From an uncultured Oscillospiraceae bacterium (GTDB lineage: Bacteria > Bacillota > Clostridia > Oscillospirales > Oscillospiraceae), in contig CAKTMQ010000015.1 of assembly GCA_934573945.1 (NCBI GenBank), forward strand, positions 1 to 21,753: a stretch of 21,753 nt of DNA, read 5' to 3'. The stretch's first letter is position 1; the number at the start of each line of letters is the position of its first letter. The notes under the pieces are model-generated. The model made no database searches. It was given only the letters and a program-made list of their open reading frames with translations, and had not been told where the DNA came from. Below, piece after piece: positions 12,658-19,969 of this stretch. The position numbers were made by a program, and so were the translations under genes.

Positions 12658-15402
12658 TCAGGAATGGTATTCTTTGCAGTCGCACTTTTTCCACTTCAGA
12701 CCGCTGCCGCAGGGGCACAGGTCGTTGCGACCGATCTTGACGACCTTTTTGGGCTGCTTTTTCACAGTGCCGTCGCCGCCGACATTCTCAGTCATGCCGC
12801 TGGCGACACGCTCACGCTTGATCTCCTCGTTCTTCTGGACACGGACGCTGAACAGCCGGCGCACCGTCTCCTCCTGAATGGCGGAGATCATTTCCTCGAA
12901 CATCTGCAGGGACTCCTTCTTATAGGCGTCCACCGGGTTGGTCTGGGCGTAGGCGCGCAGACGGATGCCCTGACGCAGATCCTGCATGGCATCGATGTGC
13001 TCCATCCAGTATTCATCCACCACCCGCAGCAGCACCACACGCTCTACCTCACGCATGATGGGGGAGGTGATTTCCTGCTCCTTCTTCTCGTAGAAGTCGG
13101 CGGCGGCGGCAATGAACCGCTCCGTCATATCCTCGGCGGTCAGAGAGGGCAGCTCCTGCTCGGTGATCCGGACGGCGTACTTGGGGAAGTACACGCCCTC
13201 TACGGTGCGCAGCAGCTCCTTGCACTGCACGGCGTTGATGTGGGGCTGTCCCAGGAACACAGCGTGCACCTGATTGCTGATGGCGGTGTTCATCATGTTC
13301 AGGATGGTCTCCTTCACATCCATGCCGTCCAGCACCTTCTTGCGTTGACCGTAGATGATCTCGCGCTGCTTGTTCATCACGTCGTCGTATTCCAGCACCG
13401 ACTTACGGGTCTGGAAGTTGCGGGACTCCACCGTGGTCTGCGCCTGCTGGATGGTCTTGGTGAGGAGCTTGTTTTCAATGGGCATATCCTCGTCCACATT
13501 GAGCCGCTCCATCATGTTGGTGATCCGGTCGCCGCCGAACAGACGCATCAGATCATCCTCCAGCGAGATGTAGAACCGGGTCTCACCGGGGTCGCCCTGA
13601 CGGCCGGCACGGCCACGCAGCTGGTTGTCGATCCGGCGGGAGTCGTGACGCTCCGTGCCGATGATGAACAGGCCGCCTGCGGCGCGAACCTTGTCTGCCT
13701 CGCCGGCGATCTCGGCCTTGTGCTGCGCCAGCTTTTCGGCAAACAGCCGGCGGGCGTCCAGAATCTCCTGGTTATCCGTCTCCGCATAGCCGGTGGCCTC
13801 GGCGATCAGCTCGTCGCTGAGACCGGCCTTGCGCAGATCGTTCTTAGCCAGATACTCGGCGTTGCCGCCCAGCATAATATCGGTACCACGGCCGGCCATG
13901 TTGGTGGCCACGGTGACGGCGCCGAACTTGCCGGCCTGCGCCACGATCTCAGCTTCCTTTTCATGGTTCTTGGCGTTCAGCAGGTTGCAGGGGATACCCT
14001 CCCGCTGCAGCAGGTGCCCCAGCAGCTCGTTCTTCTCGATGGACACCGTACCTACCAGCACCGGCTGTCCCTTGGCGTGACACTCCTTGACCTGCCGGAT
14101 CACGGCATTATACTTGCCCTTTTCCGTCTTATAGACGCTGTCTTCGTAGTCGATACGGGCGATGGGACGGTTGGTGGGGATCTCCACGATGTCCAGCTTG
14201 TAGATGGTGGCGAACTCCTCTTCCTCGGTCAGTGCCGTACCGGTCATACCGGAGAGTTTATTATACAGGCGGAAATAGTTCTGGAAGGTGATGGTGGCCA
14301 GTGTCTTGCTCTCGCGCTGCACCTGTACCTTTTCCTTGGCCTCGATGGCCTGATGCAGACCCTCGCTGTAGCGGCGGCCGAACATCAGACGGCCGGTGAA
14401 CTCATCCACGATGATGATTTCACCGTCCTTCACCACGTAGTCCACATCACGGCGCATGGTGCCGTAGGCCTTAATGGCCTGATTGATGTGGTGGGAGATG
14501 GTGCTGTTTTCCGGGTCGCCCAGATTGTCCAGATGGAAGAACTCCTCCGCCTTGGCGATGCCGCGGGCGGTCAGCGTGGCGGTGCGGGCTTTTTCGTCCA
14601 CGATGTAATCGGCGTCGATGTTGGGATCCTCTTCCTCCTTGGAGTCGGTCTCCGCGATGACGAAACGCTTGAGCCTGCGGACAAAGGCATCGGCCATGTC
14701 GTACAGCTGGGTGGACTTGTCGCCCTGACCGGAGATGATCAGCGGCGTGCGGGCTTCATCGATCAGGATGGAGTCCACCTCGTCCACGATGGCAAAGCTG
14801 TGGCCGCGCTGTACCTGCTCGCTGGCGTAGATGGCCATGTTGTCACGCAGATAGTCGAAGCCCATCTCGTTATTGGTGCCGTAGGTGATGTCGGCGTTAT
14901 AGGCTTTCTGCCGCTCTTCCTTGGTGAGGTCGTGGATGATCAGACCCACGCTCAGACCCAGGAAGCGATGTACCTTGCCCATCCATTCGGAGTCGCGCTT
15001 GGCCAGATAATCGTTGACGGTGACGATGTGGACGCCCTTGCCGGTCAGTGCGTTCAGATAGGCCGGCAGCGTGGCCACCAGCGTCTTGCCTTCACCGGTC
15101 TTCATCTCGGCGATGCGCCCCTGATGCAGCACGATGCCGCCCACCAGCTGGACGGGGTAAGGGCGCATACCCAGCACGCGGTCAGCCGCCTCCCGCACGG
15201 TGGCAAAGGCCTCCGGCAGGATGTCGTCCAGCGTCTCGCCGTTTTGCAGGCGTTCTTTGAACTCCGGCGTCTTGGCCTGCAGCTGGGCGTCGGTCAGTGC
15301 CTTGTATTCGTCCTCCATCGCCACGATCTTGTTGACGATGGGCCAGATGGATTTCAATTCCCGTTCGGAATAGGTGCCGAACAGCCTGGTGATCAGTCCC
15401 AT
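12658..15402 (-). CDS. secA: Preprotein translocase ATPase SecA
   Basis: A 914-residue motor ATPase that pushes unfolded preproteins through SecYEG. The Walker A motif MKTGEGKTL is at 100-108, followed by VNDYLAKRD, the [15 protein letters not shown] signature near 174-188, [19 protein letters not shown] (Walker B, 207 on), and the second helicase domain with [10 protein letters not shown] and [12 protein letters not shown]. The C-terminal tail ends in a zinc motif, Cys896, Cys898, Cys907 and Cys909. Its last pair is spaced C-D-C, whereas the textbook form has adjacent C-[CH]. AAGGA nine bases upstream supports the start. It has its own promoter, divergent from the beta-CASP gene. No TTA, CTA or TCA codon occurs in the whole gene. 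SecG is encoded in the same window but separately. Confidence 0.97.
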   Translation of the reverse strand: MGLITRLFGTYSERELKSIWPIVNKIVAMEDEYKALTDAQLQAKTPEFKERLQNGETLDDILPEAFATVREAADRVLGMRPYPVQLVGGIVLHQGRIAEMKTGEGKTLVATLPAYLNALTGKGVHIVTVNDYLAKRDSEWMGKVHRFLGLSVGLIIHDLTKEERQKAYNADITYGTNNEMGFDYLRDNMAIYASEQVQRGHSFAIVDEVDSILIDEARTPLIISGQGDKSTQLYDMADAFVRRLKRFVIAETDSKEEEDPNIDADYIVDEKARTATLTARGIAKAEEFFHLDNLGDPENSTISHHINQAIKAYGTMRRDVDYVVKDGEIIIVDEFTGRLMFGRRYSEGLHQAIEAKEKVQVQRESKTLATITFQNYFRLYNKLSGMTGTALTEEEEFATIYKLDIVEIPTNRPIARIDYEDSVYKTEKGKYNAVIRQVKECHAKGQPVLVGTVSIEKNELLGHLLQREGIPCNLLNAKNHEKEAEIVAQAGKFGAVTVATNMAGRGTDIMLGGNAEYLAKNDLRKAGLSDELIAEATGYAETDNQEILDARRLFAEKLAQHKAEIAGEADKVRAAGGLFIIGTERHDSRRIDNQLRGRAGRQGDPGETRFYISLEDDLMRLFGGDRITNMMERLNVDEDMPIENKLLTKTIQQAQTTVESRNFQTRKSVLEYDDVMNKQREIIYGQRKKVLDGMDVKETILNMMNTAISNQVHAVFLGQPHINAVQCKELLRTVEGVYFPKYAVRITEQELPSLTAEDMTERFIAAAADFYEKKEQEITSPIMREVERVVLLRVVDEYWMEHIDAMQDLRQGIRLRAYAQTNPVDAYKKESLQMFEEMISAIQEETVRRLFSVRVQKNEEIKRERVASGMTENVGGDGTVKKQPKKVVKIGRNDLCPCGSGLKWKKCDCKEYHS

Positions 15403-15476
15403 ATATGTTACGATCCTTTCTGTGAAAAGAGTGTATTAAAGGGTGTGTTGTAAAATAATAAAATTACACAAATCTC

Positions 15477-15505
15477 ATTATATCATAGATCGATGCCATA
15501 TGCAA
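15477..15505 (-). promoter_or_regulatory. secA promoter
   Basis: On the minus strand TTGCAT (15500-15505), a 17-base spacer and a perfect TATAAT (15477-15482). The leader to the secA start would be about 65-70 bases and AT-rich. Confidence 0.82.
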
Positions 15506-15533
15506 AGGAAATTTGGCGGCGCGAAGGTTCGGC

Positions 15534-15562
15534 TTGCCTGCGGCGCGGAAAGGTGGTACAAT
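15534..15562 (+). promoter_or_regulatory. Promoter of the beta-CASP ribonuclease-like gene
   Basis: TTGCCT (15534-15539), a 17-base spacer and TACAAT (15557-15562). It is back-to-back with the secA promoter, the two -35 boxes being only 28 bases apart. Confidence 0.72.
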
Positions 15563-15628
15563 ACAGATAAGAAGCGAAACCGCGGAGCCATATCGGCTAT
15601 CACTCTGTAACAGGAAAGGATGTACGCC

Positions 15629-17236
15629 ATGAAGCTGAGCTTTTTCGGCGCTGACCAGTGCGTGACCGGCAGCTGCCATTGTCTGGAGGTAAACGGAAAG
15701 CACATTCTCATCGACTGCGGCCTGCAGCAGGGACGCGATGAGGTGGACAACGCCACATTGCCCTTCCATCCCGGCAGCATCGACGCGGTGCTGGTGACCC
15801 ACGCCCATATCGACCACTCGGGGCGCATCCCCATGCTGATCAAAAACGGCTTTCAGGGACGCATCATCACTACCCGCCTCACCGCCAACCTGCTGAACAT
15901 CATGCTGGCGGACTCCGCCCACATTCAGGAGAGCGACGCGGAGTACCAGAACCGCAAGAACCAGCGTGCAGGCCGCCCTGACGTGGAGCCGCTGTACACG
16001 GTGGCGGACGCCATGCGGGTGCCGGAGTTCCTGCAGACCTGCGAGTATGATCAGACCATCGACGTGTGTGAGGGGGTAAAGGCCACCTTTATCGATGCCG
16101 GCCATCTGCTGGGCAGCGCCTCCATCCTGCTGGAGCTGGAGGAGAATGGCGAAAAGCGAACCATCGTGTTCTCCGGTGACATCGGCAACGTGGATCAGCC
16201 CATCATCCGGGATCCCCAGTTCTTCAACGGCGCAGACTACGTGGTGATGGAGAGCACCTACGGCAACCGCAACCACACGGAAGTGTGGAGCTATACGGAC
16301 GATCTGGCTGCGATCATCAACGAGACGCTGGGCAAGGGCGGCAATGTGGTGATTCCCTCCTTCGCGGTGGGGCGCACCCAGGAGCTGCTGTACTTCATCC
16401 GGGAGATCAAGGATCGCCATCTGGTGACATCCGTGCAGGACTTCCCGGTATATGTGGACTCGCCGCTGGCCAAGTCCGCCACCAGAATTTTCTGCGGTGA
16501 TCTGCGGGGCTATCTGGATGAGGCGGCACTGGCGTTGGTACAGGACGGCACGCATATGTTCAACTTCCCCGGCCTGCATCTGACGGAATCGGTGGAGGAG
16601 TCCAAGCTGCTGAATATGGATAAGACTCCCAAGGTGATCATTTCCGCCAGCGGTATGTGTGACGCCGGCCGGATCCGCCACCATCTGAAGTATAACCTGT
16701 GGCGCGCCGACAGCGCCGTGGTGTTTGTGGGCTTCCAGTCCCCCGGTACGCTGGGGCGCACCCTGCTGGACGGTGCCCAGAGCGTGAAGCTGTTCGGCGA
16801 GGATGTGGCCGTGCGGGCGAAGATCGTCAACTTCCAGGGACTCAGTTCCCATGCCGACCGGGATCATCTGCTGGACTGGATCTCCCGCTACAAGGCGCCC
16901 AAGCCGCAGCACGTATTTGTGGTGCACGGCGACCGGGAGGTGGCACCGCTGTTTGCGGAGGCTGTCAGTGCTATGGGCTTTACGGCCCACGCGCCGCAAT
17001 ACACCGAGGAGTATGACCTGCTCACCTGCACCCAGCTGGCCAAGGGTTATCTGCCGGAACGCAAGAAGGTGTCCTTCGACGGACAGAGCGGCCACACAAG
17101 CGTGGTCTATCAGAAGCTGCTGCAGGCACTGGATGCCCTGCAGGCACTGGTACGCCGCAGCAAGGGACGGGACAACAAGACGCTGGGCGCGATGGCCGAG
17201 GCGATCCGCAAGGTCACAGAGAAGTACGAGTTTTAA
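15629..17236 (+). CDS. MBL-fold beta-CASP ribonuclease-like hydrolase (CPSF/YSH1 type)
   Basis: A 535-residue metallo-beta-lactamase-fold protein with a beta-CASP insert and a C-terminal RNA-specificity domain. The zinc motif HAHIDH (58-63) is exact, followed by DAGHLLGSA with His159, FSGDIG with Asp184, and MESTYGNR near 207. Later come SFAVGRTQELLY, ISASGMCDAGRIRHHL, LSSHAD near 404 and VHGD near 431, which are beta-CASP/RMMBL motifs. It resembles archaeal and eukaryotic CPSF-type nucleases more than RNase J, which is longer at the C-terminus. It probably trims or cuts RNA, but the substrate is unknown. AAAGGA eight bases before 15629 decides between this ATG and one at 15620. It is followed after 51 bases by rlmD, making an RNA-themed pair. 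Confidence 0.93.
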   Translation: MKLSFFGADQCVTGSCHCLEVNGKHILIDCGLQQGRDEVDNATLPFHPGSIDAVLVTHAHIDHSGRIPMLIKNGFQGRIITTRLTANLLNIMLADSAHIQESDAEYQNRKNQRAGRPDVEPLYTVADAMRVPEFLQTCEYDQTIDVCEGVKATFIDAGHLLGSASILLELEENGEKRTIVFSGDIGNVDQPIIRDPQFFNGADYVVMESTYGNRNHTEVWSYTDDLAAIINETLGKGGNVVIPSFAVGRTQELLYFIREIKDRHLVTSVQDFPVYVDSPLAKSATRIFCGDLRGYLDEAALALVQDGTHMFNFPGLHLTESVEESKLLNMDKTPKVIISASGMCDAGRIRHHLKYNLWRADSAVVFVGFQSPGTLGRTLLDGAQSVKLFGEDVAVRAKIVNFQGLSSHADRDHLLDWISRYKAPKPQHVFVVHGDREVAPLFAEAVSAMGFTAHAPQYTEEYDLLTCTQLAKGYLPERKKVSFDGQSGHTSVVYQKLLQALDALQALVRRSKGRDNKTLGAMAEAIRKVTEKYEF

Positions 17237-17239
17237 CAG

Positions 17240-17275
17240 AATTGGAGGGAAGCCGCTGGTTTCCCTCCAATTTTA
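17240..17275 (+). terminator. Probable weak terminator before rlmD
   Basis: AATTGGAGGGAA (17240-17251) pairs with TTCCCTCCAATT (17261-17272) around a 9-base loop, followed by TTA. The rlmD start is only 16 bases after the right arm and there is no room for a promoter, so it probably attenuates rather than stops transcription into rlmD. Confidence 0.6.
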
Positions 17276-17287
17276 GAAAGGGCTTTC

Positions 17288-18634
17288 ATGGAAACACTGC
17301 AAAAAAACCAAATCGTTCGTGCCGAGATCGAGGGCTATTCCTCCGAGGGACTGGGCATTGCCCGGGTGGAGGGACAGGTGGTGTTCGTCCACCGGGCGAT
17401 CCGGGGCGAGGACTGCGACATCCTGCTGATGAAGGTGCTGAAAAATGCCGCCTTTGGAAAGGTGGTGCAGGTGCACCGGTCGTCGCCCCACAGGCAGGAA
17501 CCGGACTGTCCCTGGTACGGGCGGTGCGGCGGCTGTGACTTCCGCCATATGGACTACGCCGAAGAGCTAGCGGCCAAGCGTCAGCGGGTGCAGGACGCGC
17601 TGAGCCGCATCGGTGGCAGCGATGTAACGGTGGAGGAGATCCTGGGCGCGGCGGAGACGGAGCGCTACCGCAACAAGAGCCAGTATCCCGTGGCACCCAA
17701 CGGCACTGTGGGCTTTTACCGCGCCCGGAGCCATGAGGTGGTGCCGGTGGAGACCTGCCGGATCCAGCAGGAGACGGCGGATGCGGCGGCGCAGGCGGTG
17801 CGGCAGTATATCCGGCGGTTCCGCGTTCCCTGCTACGACGAACGGACGGGACGGGGACTGCTGCGGCACGTGTATGTGCGTACCAACGGCGCCGGGGAGT
17901 GCCTGATCTGTCTGCTGGGCAACGGTGAGCGGGCGCCCCACGAGGCGGAACTGGTGACGCTGCTGCGGCAGGCGGTGCCGTCGGCGGTGGGCATTGTCTG
18001 GGGCGTCAACCGAAAAAAGGGCAACGGGATCCTGGGCGACAGCTATCGGACGCTGTGGGGGGCGGACACCCTGCGGGATACGCTGTGCGGCCTGACCTTC
18101 CGGCTGAGCGTGCCGTCGTTCTATCAGGTGAACCGGGCGCAGGCGGAGGTGCTGTATCAGAAGGCGGTGGAGTTTGCCTCGCTGACGGGCGAGGAGACGG
18201 TTCTCGACCTGTACTGCGGTGCCGGCACCATCACGCTGTGCATGGCGCGGCGCTGCCGGCAGGCCATCGGTGCGGAGATCGTGCCGGCGGCCATTGACGA
18301 CGCCCGGGAGAATGCCGGAGCAAACGGCGTGGAGAACGTGGAGTTTTTCTGCGGCGACGCGAAGGAGACGGCGGCGGAGCTGGCAGCACGGGGGCTGCGA
18401 CCTGACGTGATCTGTGTGGATCCGCCCCGTAAGGGTCTGGCGCCGGAGGTGGTGGAGGCTGCGGCGGCCATGGCGCCCCGGCGCATCGTGTATGTCTCCT
18501 GCGACCCGGCCACGCTGGGGCGGGATGTAAAGCGGTTCGCCCAGCTGGGCTACCATGCCGTCCGCGCCGCAGCGGTGGATCTCTTCCCACGCACGGCTAA
18601 TGTGGAGAGCATTGTGCTGCTGGAGCGGGGATAA
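17288..18634 (+). CDS. rlmD: 23S rRNA (uracil-C5)-methyltransferase RlmD (RumA/TrmA family)
   Basis: A 448-residue enzyme that methylates C5 of a uridine in 23S rRNA (U1939 in E. coli numbering) using S-adenosylmethionine. Residues 1-60 form the RNA-binding TRAM domain. Cys74, Cys80, Cys83 and Cys157 fit the family's [4Fe-4S] cluster (CPWYGRCGGC). QVN at 280-282 and DLYCGAGTITL (307-317) form the cofactor pocket, DPPRKG is at 378-383, the nucleophile is Cys405 in VSCDPATLGRD, and Glu440 is the general base in NVES. In some Firmicutes a single enzyme of this family modifies both U747 and U1939 (RlmCD); which applies here cannot be told. AAAGGG precedes the start. It is the second gene after the beta-CASP protein and ends at a strong terminator. 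Confidence 0.94.
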   Translation: METLQKNQIVRAEIEGYSSEGLGIARVEGQVVFVHRAIRGEDCDILLMKVLKNAAFGKVVQVHRSSPHRQEPDCPWYGRCGGCDFRHMDYAEELAAKRQRVQDALSRIGGSDVTVEEILGAAETERYRNKSQYPVAPNGTVGFYRARSHEVVPVETCRIQQETADAAAQAVRQYIRRFRVPCYDERTGRGLLRHVYVRTNGAGECLICLLGNGERAPHEAELVTLLRQAVPSAVGIVWGVNRKKGNGILGDSYRTLWGADTLRDTLCGLTFRLSVPSFYQVNRAQAEVLYQKAVEFASLTGEETVLDLYCGAGTITLCMARRCRQAIGAEIVPAAIDDARENAGANGVENVEFFCGDAKETAAELAARGLRPDVICVDPPRKGLAPEVVEAAAAMAPRRIVYVSCDPATLGRDVKRFAQLGYHAVRAAAVDLFPRTANVESIVLLERG

Positions 18635-18644
18635 AATTATGAAG

Positions 18645-18684
18645 AAAGGGGGTGCGTTTCCGGTCGGAAACGCACCCCCTTTTC
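18645..18684. terminator. Bidirectional terminator between rlmD and the AraC gene
   Basis: A 17-bp perfect stem, 18645-18661 with 18666-18682 (core GGGGGTGCGTTTCC), has a 4-base loop and is flanked by an A-run and TTTT. It sits between convergent genes. Confidence 0.92.
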
Positions 18685-18694
18685 AGCGTGCCGA

Positions 18695-19573
18695 TTAGAG
18701 TTTTGTTACGGCACGCATTTCGATGTAGCCGCGGGTGCCGCGGGGCTCCAGCTGGATACGTGGCATATTGTCATCCCATTGATAGCCGGTGACGGCGGGA
18801 TCATACCTGTCCATGGCCTGCTGGAGGCTGGAGATGGCGTCGCAGTAATCCTCCTCATCAAAGGGCTCGCCCTGAAACATGAGGTACGCCGCTTCGGGCA
18901 GGGCGATCACATCGAAGCCGTCGGGGATCGGACCGTTGTAGTCGGTGGGAATTTCCACACCCTGTACATATGTGGAAGTGCCTGGCTCTTTATAGGCCTC
19001 CGGCAGCCACAGGCACACCGGCTCGCCGCACAGCGAGTCCACGCTCAGCAATATGCCCCACACGTCGCAGCCTACCTCTTCGCAGTAGGGAAAGTAATCC
19101 TGTGCGTTGATGCCCCGTTTGATGATGACCTTGTGCGCAGGCTTGCGGATGACCTGTATGAAAATATTTTTGGTGTCGCTCATTGTGGCAGTTTCCTTTC
19201 GCAAAGCTCTGAATTTCGCGCCGTAAGCAACAAAAAGCGTGATGGGAATGGGATCTCGGGCATATTCACCGGGCGTCATACCGAATTCCCGGACAAAGGC
19301 GCGGATATAGCCGTCCACGCTGCCGAAGCCCAGAGAAAACGCTGTGTCGGTGATGGGGCAGTGCTCATTTTTCAACCGCAGTGCTGATCTGGACAGCCGC
19401 AGCCGTCGGACATACTCCGCTACAGTCAGACCCGTGTATTCCCGGAACAGTCGGTAGGAGTACCACGGCGAAAACAGTGACTGGCGGGAAAGCTCTGCCA
19501 GGCTGATGCTCTCCTCCAGATGGGCGTCAATGTAGTCCTGCATACGCTGTACGGCTAAGATCTGTTCCTTCAT
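18695..19573 (-). CDS. AraC family regulator with GyrI-like effector-binding domain
   Basis: A 292-residue transcription factor. Residues about 8-110 form the double helix-turn-helix, with ISLAELSRQSLFSPWYSYRLFREYTGLTVAEYVRRLRL and ITDTAFSLGFGSVDGYIRAFVREFGMTPGEYAR. Residues about 128-290 form a GyrI-like effector-binding domain (IRKPAHKVIIKRG ... YIEMR). This N-HTH/C-GyrI order is that of Rob-like regulators, which often sense hydrophobic drugs or bile-type compounds; the ligand here is not known. The frame extends 18 codons upstream, but AGGAGGT seven bases before 19573 marks the real start. It sits directly upstream of and divergent to rpoB, a surprising place. A MATE efflux remnant is elsewhere in the window, but no link is evident. 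Confidence 0.93.
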   Translation of the reverse strand: MKEQILAVQRMQDYIDAHLEESISLAELSRQSLFSPWYSYRLFREYTGLTVAEYVRRLRLSRSALRLKNEHCPITDTAFSLGFGSVDGYIRAFVREFGMTPGEYARDPIPITLFVAYGAKFRALRKETATMSDTKNIFIQVIRKPAHKVIIKRGINAQDYFPYCEEVGCDVWGILLSVDSLCGEPVCLWLPEAYKEPGTSTYVQGVEIPTDYNGPIPDGFDVIALPEAAYLMFQGEPFDEEDYCDAISSLQQAMDRYDPAVTGYQWDDNMPRIQLEPRGTRGYIEMRAVTKL

Positions 19574-19644
19574 GTGTGTTACCTCCTGCGTGATGTTCCT
19601 ATTGTAGCGCGTGGAGCAGAAGATCACTCGATGTTTTTTGCTCT

Positions 19645-19663
19645 TTTGACGGCGAAAGTCAAA
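19645..19663. repeat. Inverted repeat TTTGAC-N7-GTCAAA
   Basis: Perfect 6-base arms (19645-19650 and 19658-19663) with a 7-base gap, 40 bases upstream of the possible AraC-gene -10 box. It is a candidate operator for the AraC-type regulator, based on position only. Confidence 0.4.
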
Positions 19664-19702
19664 CAGGCAGCGGCAAAATATTTTGCCGCTGCCTGTACTT
19701 TA
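19663..19702. terminator. Long palindrome just upstream of the rpoB promoter
   Basis: ACAGGCAGCGGCAAAA (19663-19678) and its complement (19681-19696) form a 14-16 bp stem with an A/T tip, followed on the plus strand by ACTTTATCTT. It resembles an intrinsic terminator that would shield rpoB from upstream readthrough, although no plus-strand gene lies between rlmD's terminator and this point. Confidence 0.6.
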
Positions 19703-19704
19703 TC

Positions 19705-19733
19705 TTGACATACCACCAAAAATATGGTAGACT
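19705..19733 (+). promoter_or_regulatory. rpoB: rpoB promoter
   Basis: A perfect TTGACA (19705-19710), a 17-base spacer and TAGACT (19728-19733). The start would be near 19740, leaving a leader of about 230 bases. Confidence 0.78.
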
Positions 19734-19810
19734 AAGGCGCTTATATTGGAATGATGGGGACATATCCCCTTTTACTGTTCCAGTATACCATTGCCGGAAG
19801 AGAAATACAA

Positions 19811-19842
19811 GTGGTTTGCGGCAAAAATGCCAACAAATCCAC
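19811..19842 (+). promoter_or_regulatory. Hairpin in the rpoB leader
   Basis: GTGGTTTG-C-GGCA (19811-19823) pairs with TGCC-AA-CAAA-T-CCAC (19828-19842): 12 base pairs interrupted by a C/AA internal loop and a bulged T, with an AAAA loop. A second, shorter hairpin GGGGA/TCCCC followed by TTTT lies at 19756-19773, close to the predicted transcription start, and could attenuate. Confidence 0.45.
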
Positions 19843-19969
19843 GCGTATCAAAATGGCAATTATCCATGTTCATAAAAATTTGAAAATACAGCGGTCTGGG
19901 GGCTCCGGCGGAAAAAGAACGGCGGCGTGAACAGGCGGCAGAACAAACAGAAAGGCGTGATGGACTAAC

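Larger units (their letters stand above)
19574..19969. other. Intergenic region between AraC gene and rpoB
   Basis: This stretch of 396 bases carries control signals and no convincing gene: a possible AraC-gene -10 box (TACAAT on the minus strand, 19601-19606, without a good -35), the inverted repeat TTTGAC-N7-GTCAAA (19645-19663), a long hairpin (19663-19696), the rpoB promoter (19705-19733), and an AT-rich leader with a hairpin at 19811-19842. A 59-codon open frame (19751-19930) lies in the leader but has no ribosome site. Confidence 0.65.

Noticed and set aside
12610..15453. An open frame of 947 codons on the plus strand opposite secA
   Set aside because: It is a register shadow of secA caused by codon bias, with no ribosome site or recognisable domain.
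15464..17095. A 543-codon minus-strand frame opposite the beta-CASP gene
   Set aside because: It is in register with a gene that has complete catalytic motifs, so it is a codon-bias artefact.
19751..19930. A 59-codon frame in the rpoB leader beginning MMGTYPLLLF
   Set aside because: It starts about 10 bases after the predicted transcript start with no ribosome site, and it crosses the leader hairpins. A leader peptide is not excluded, but nothing positive supports it.
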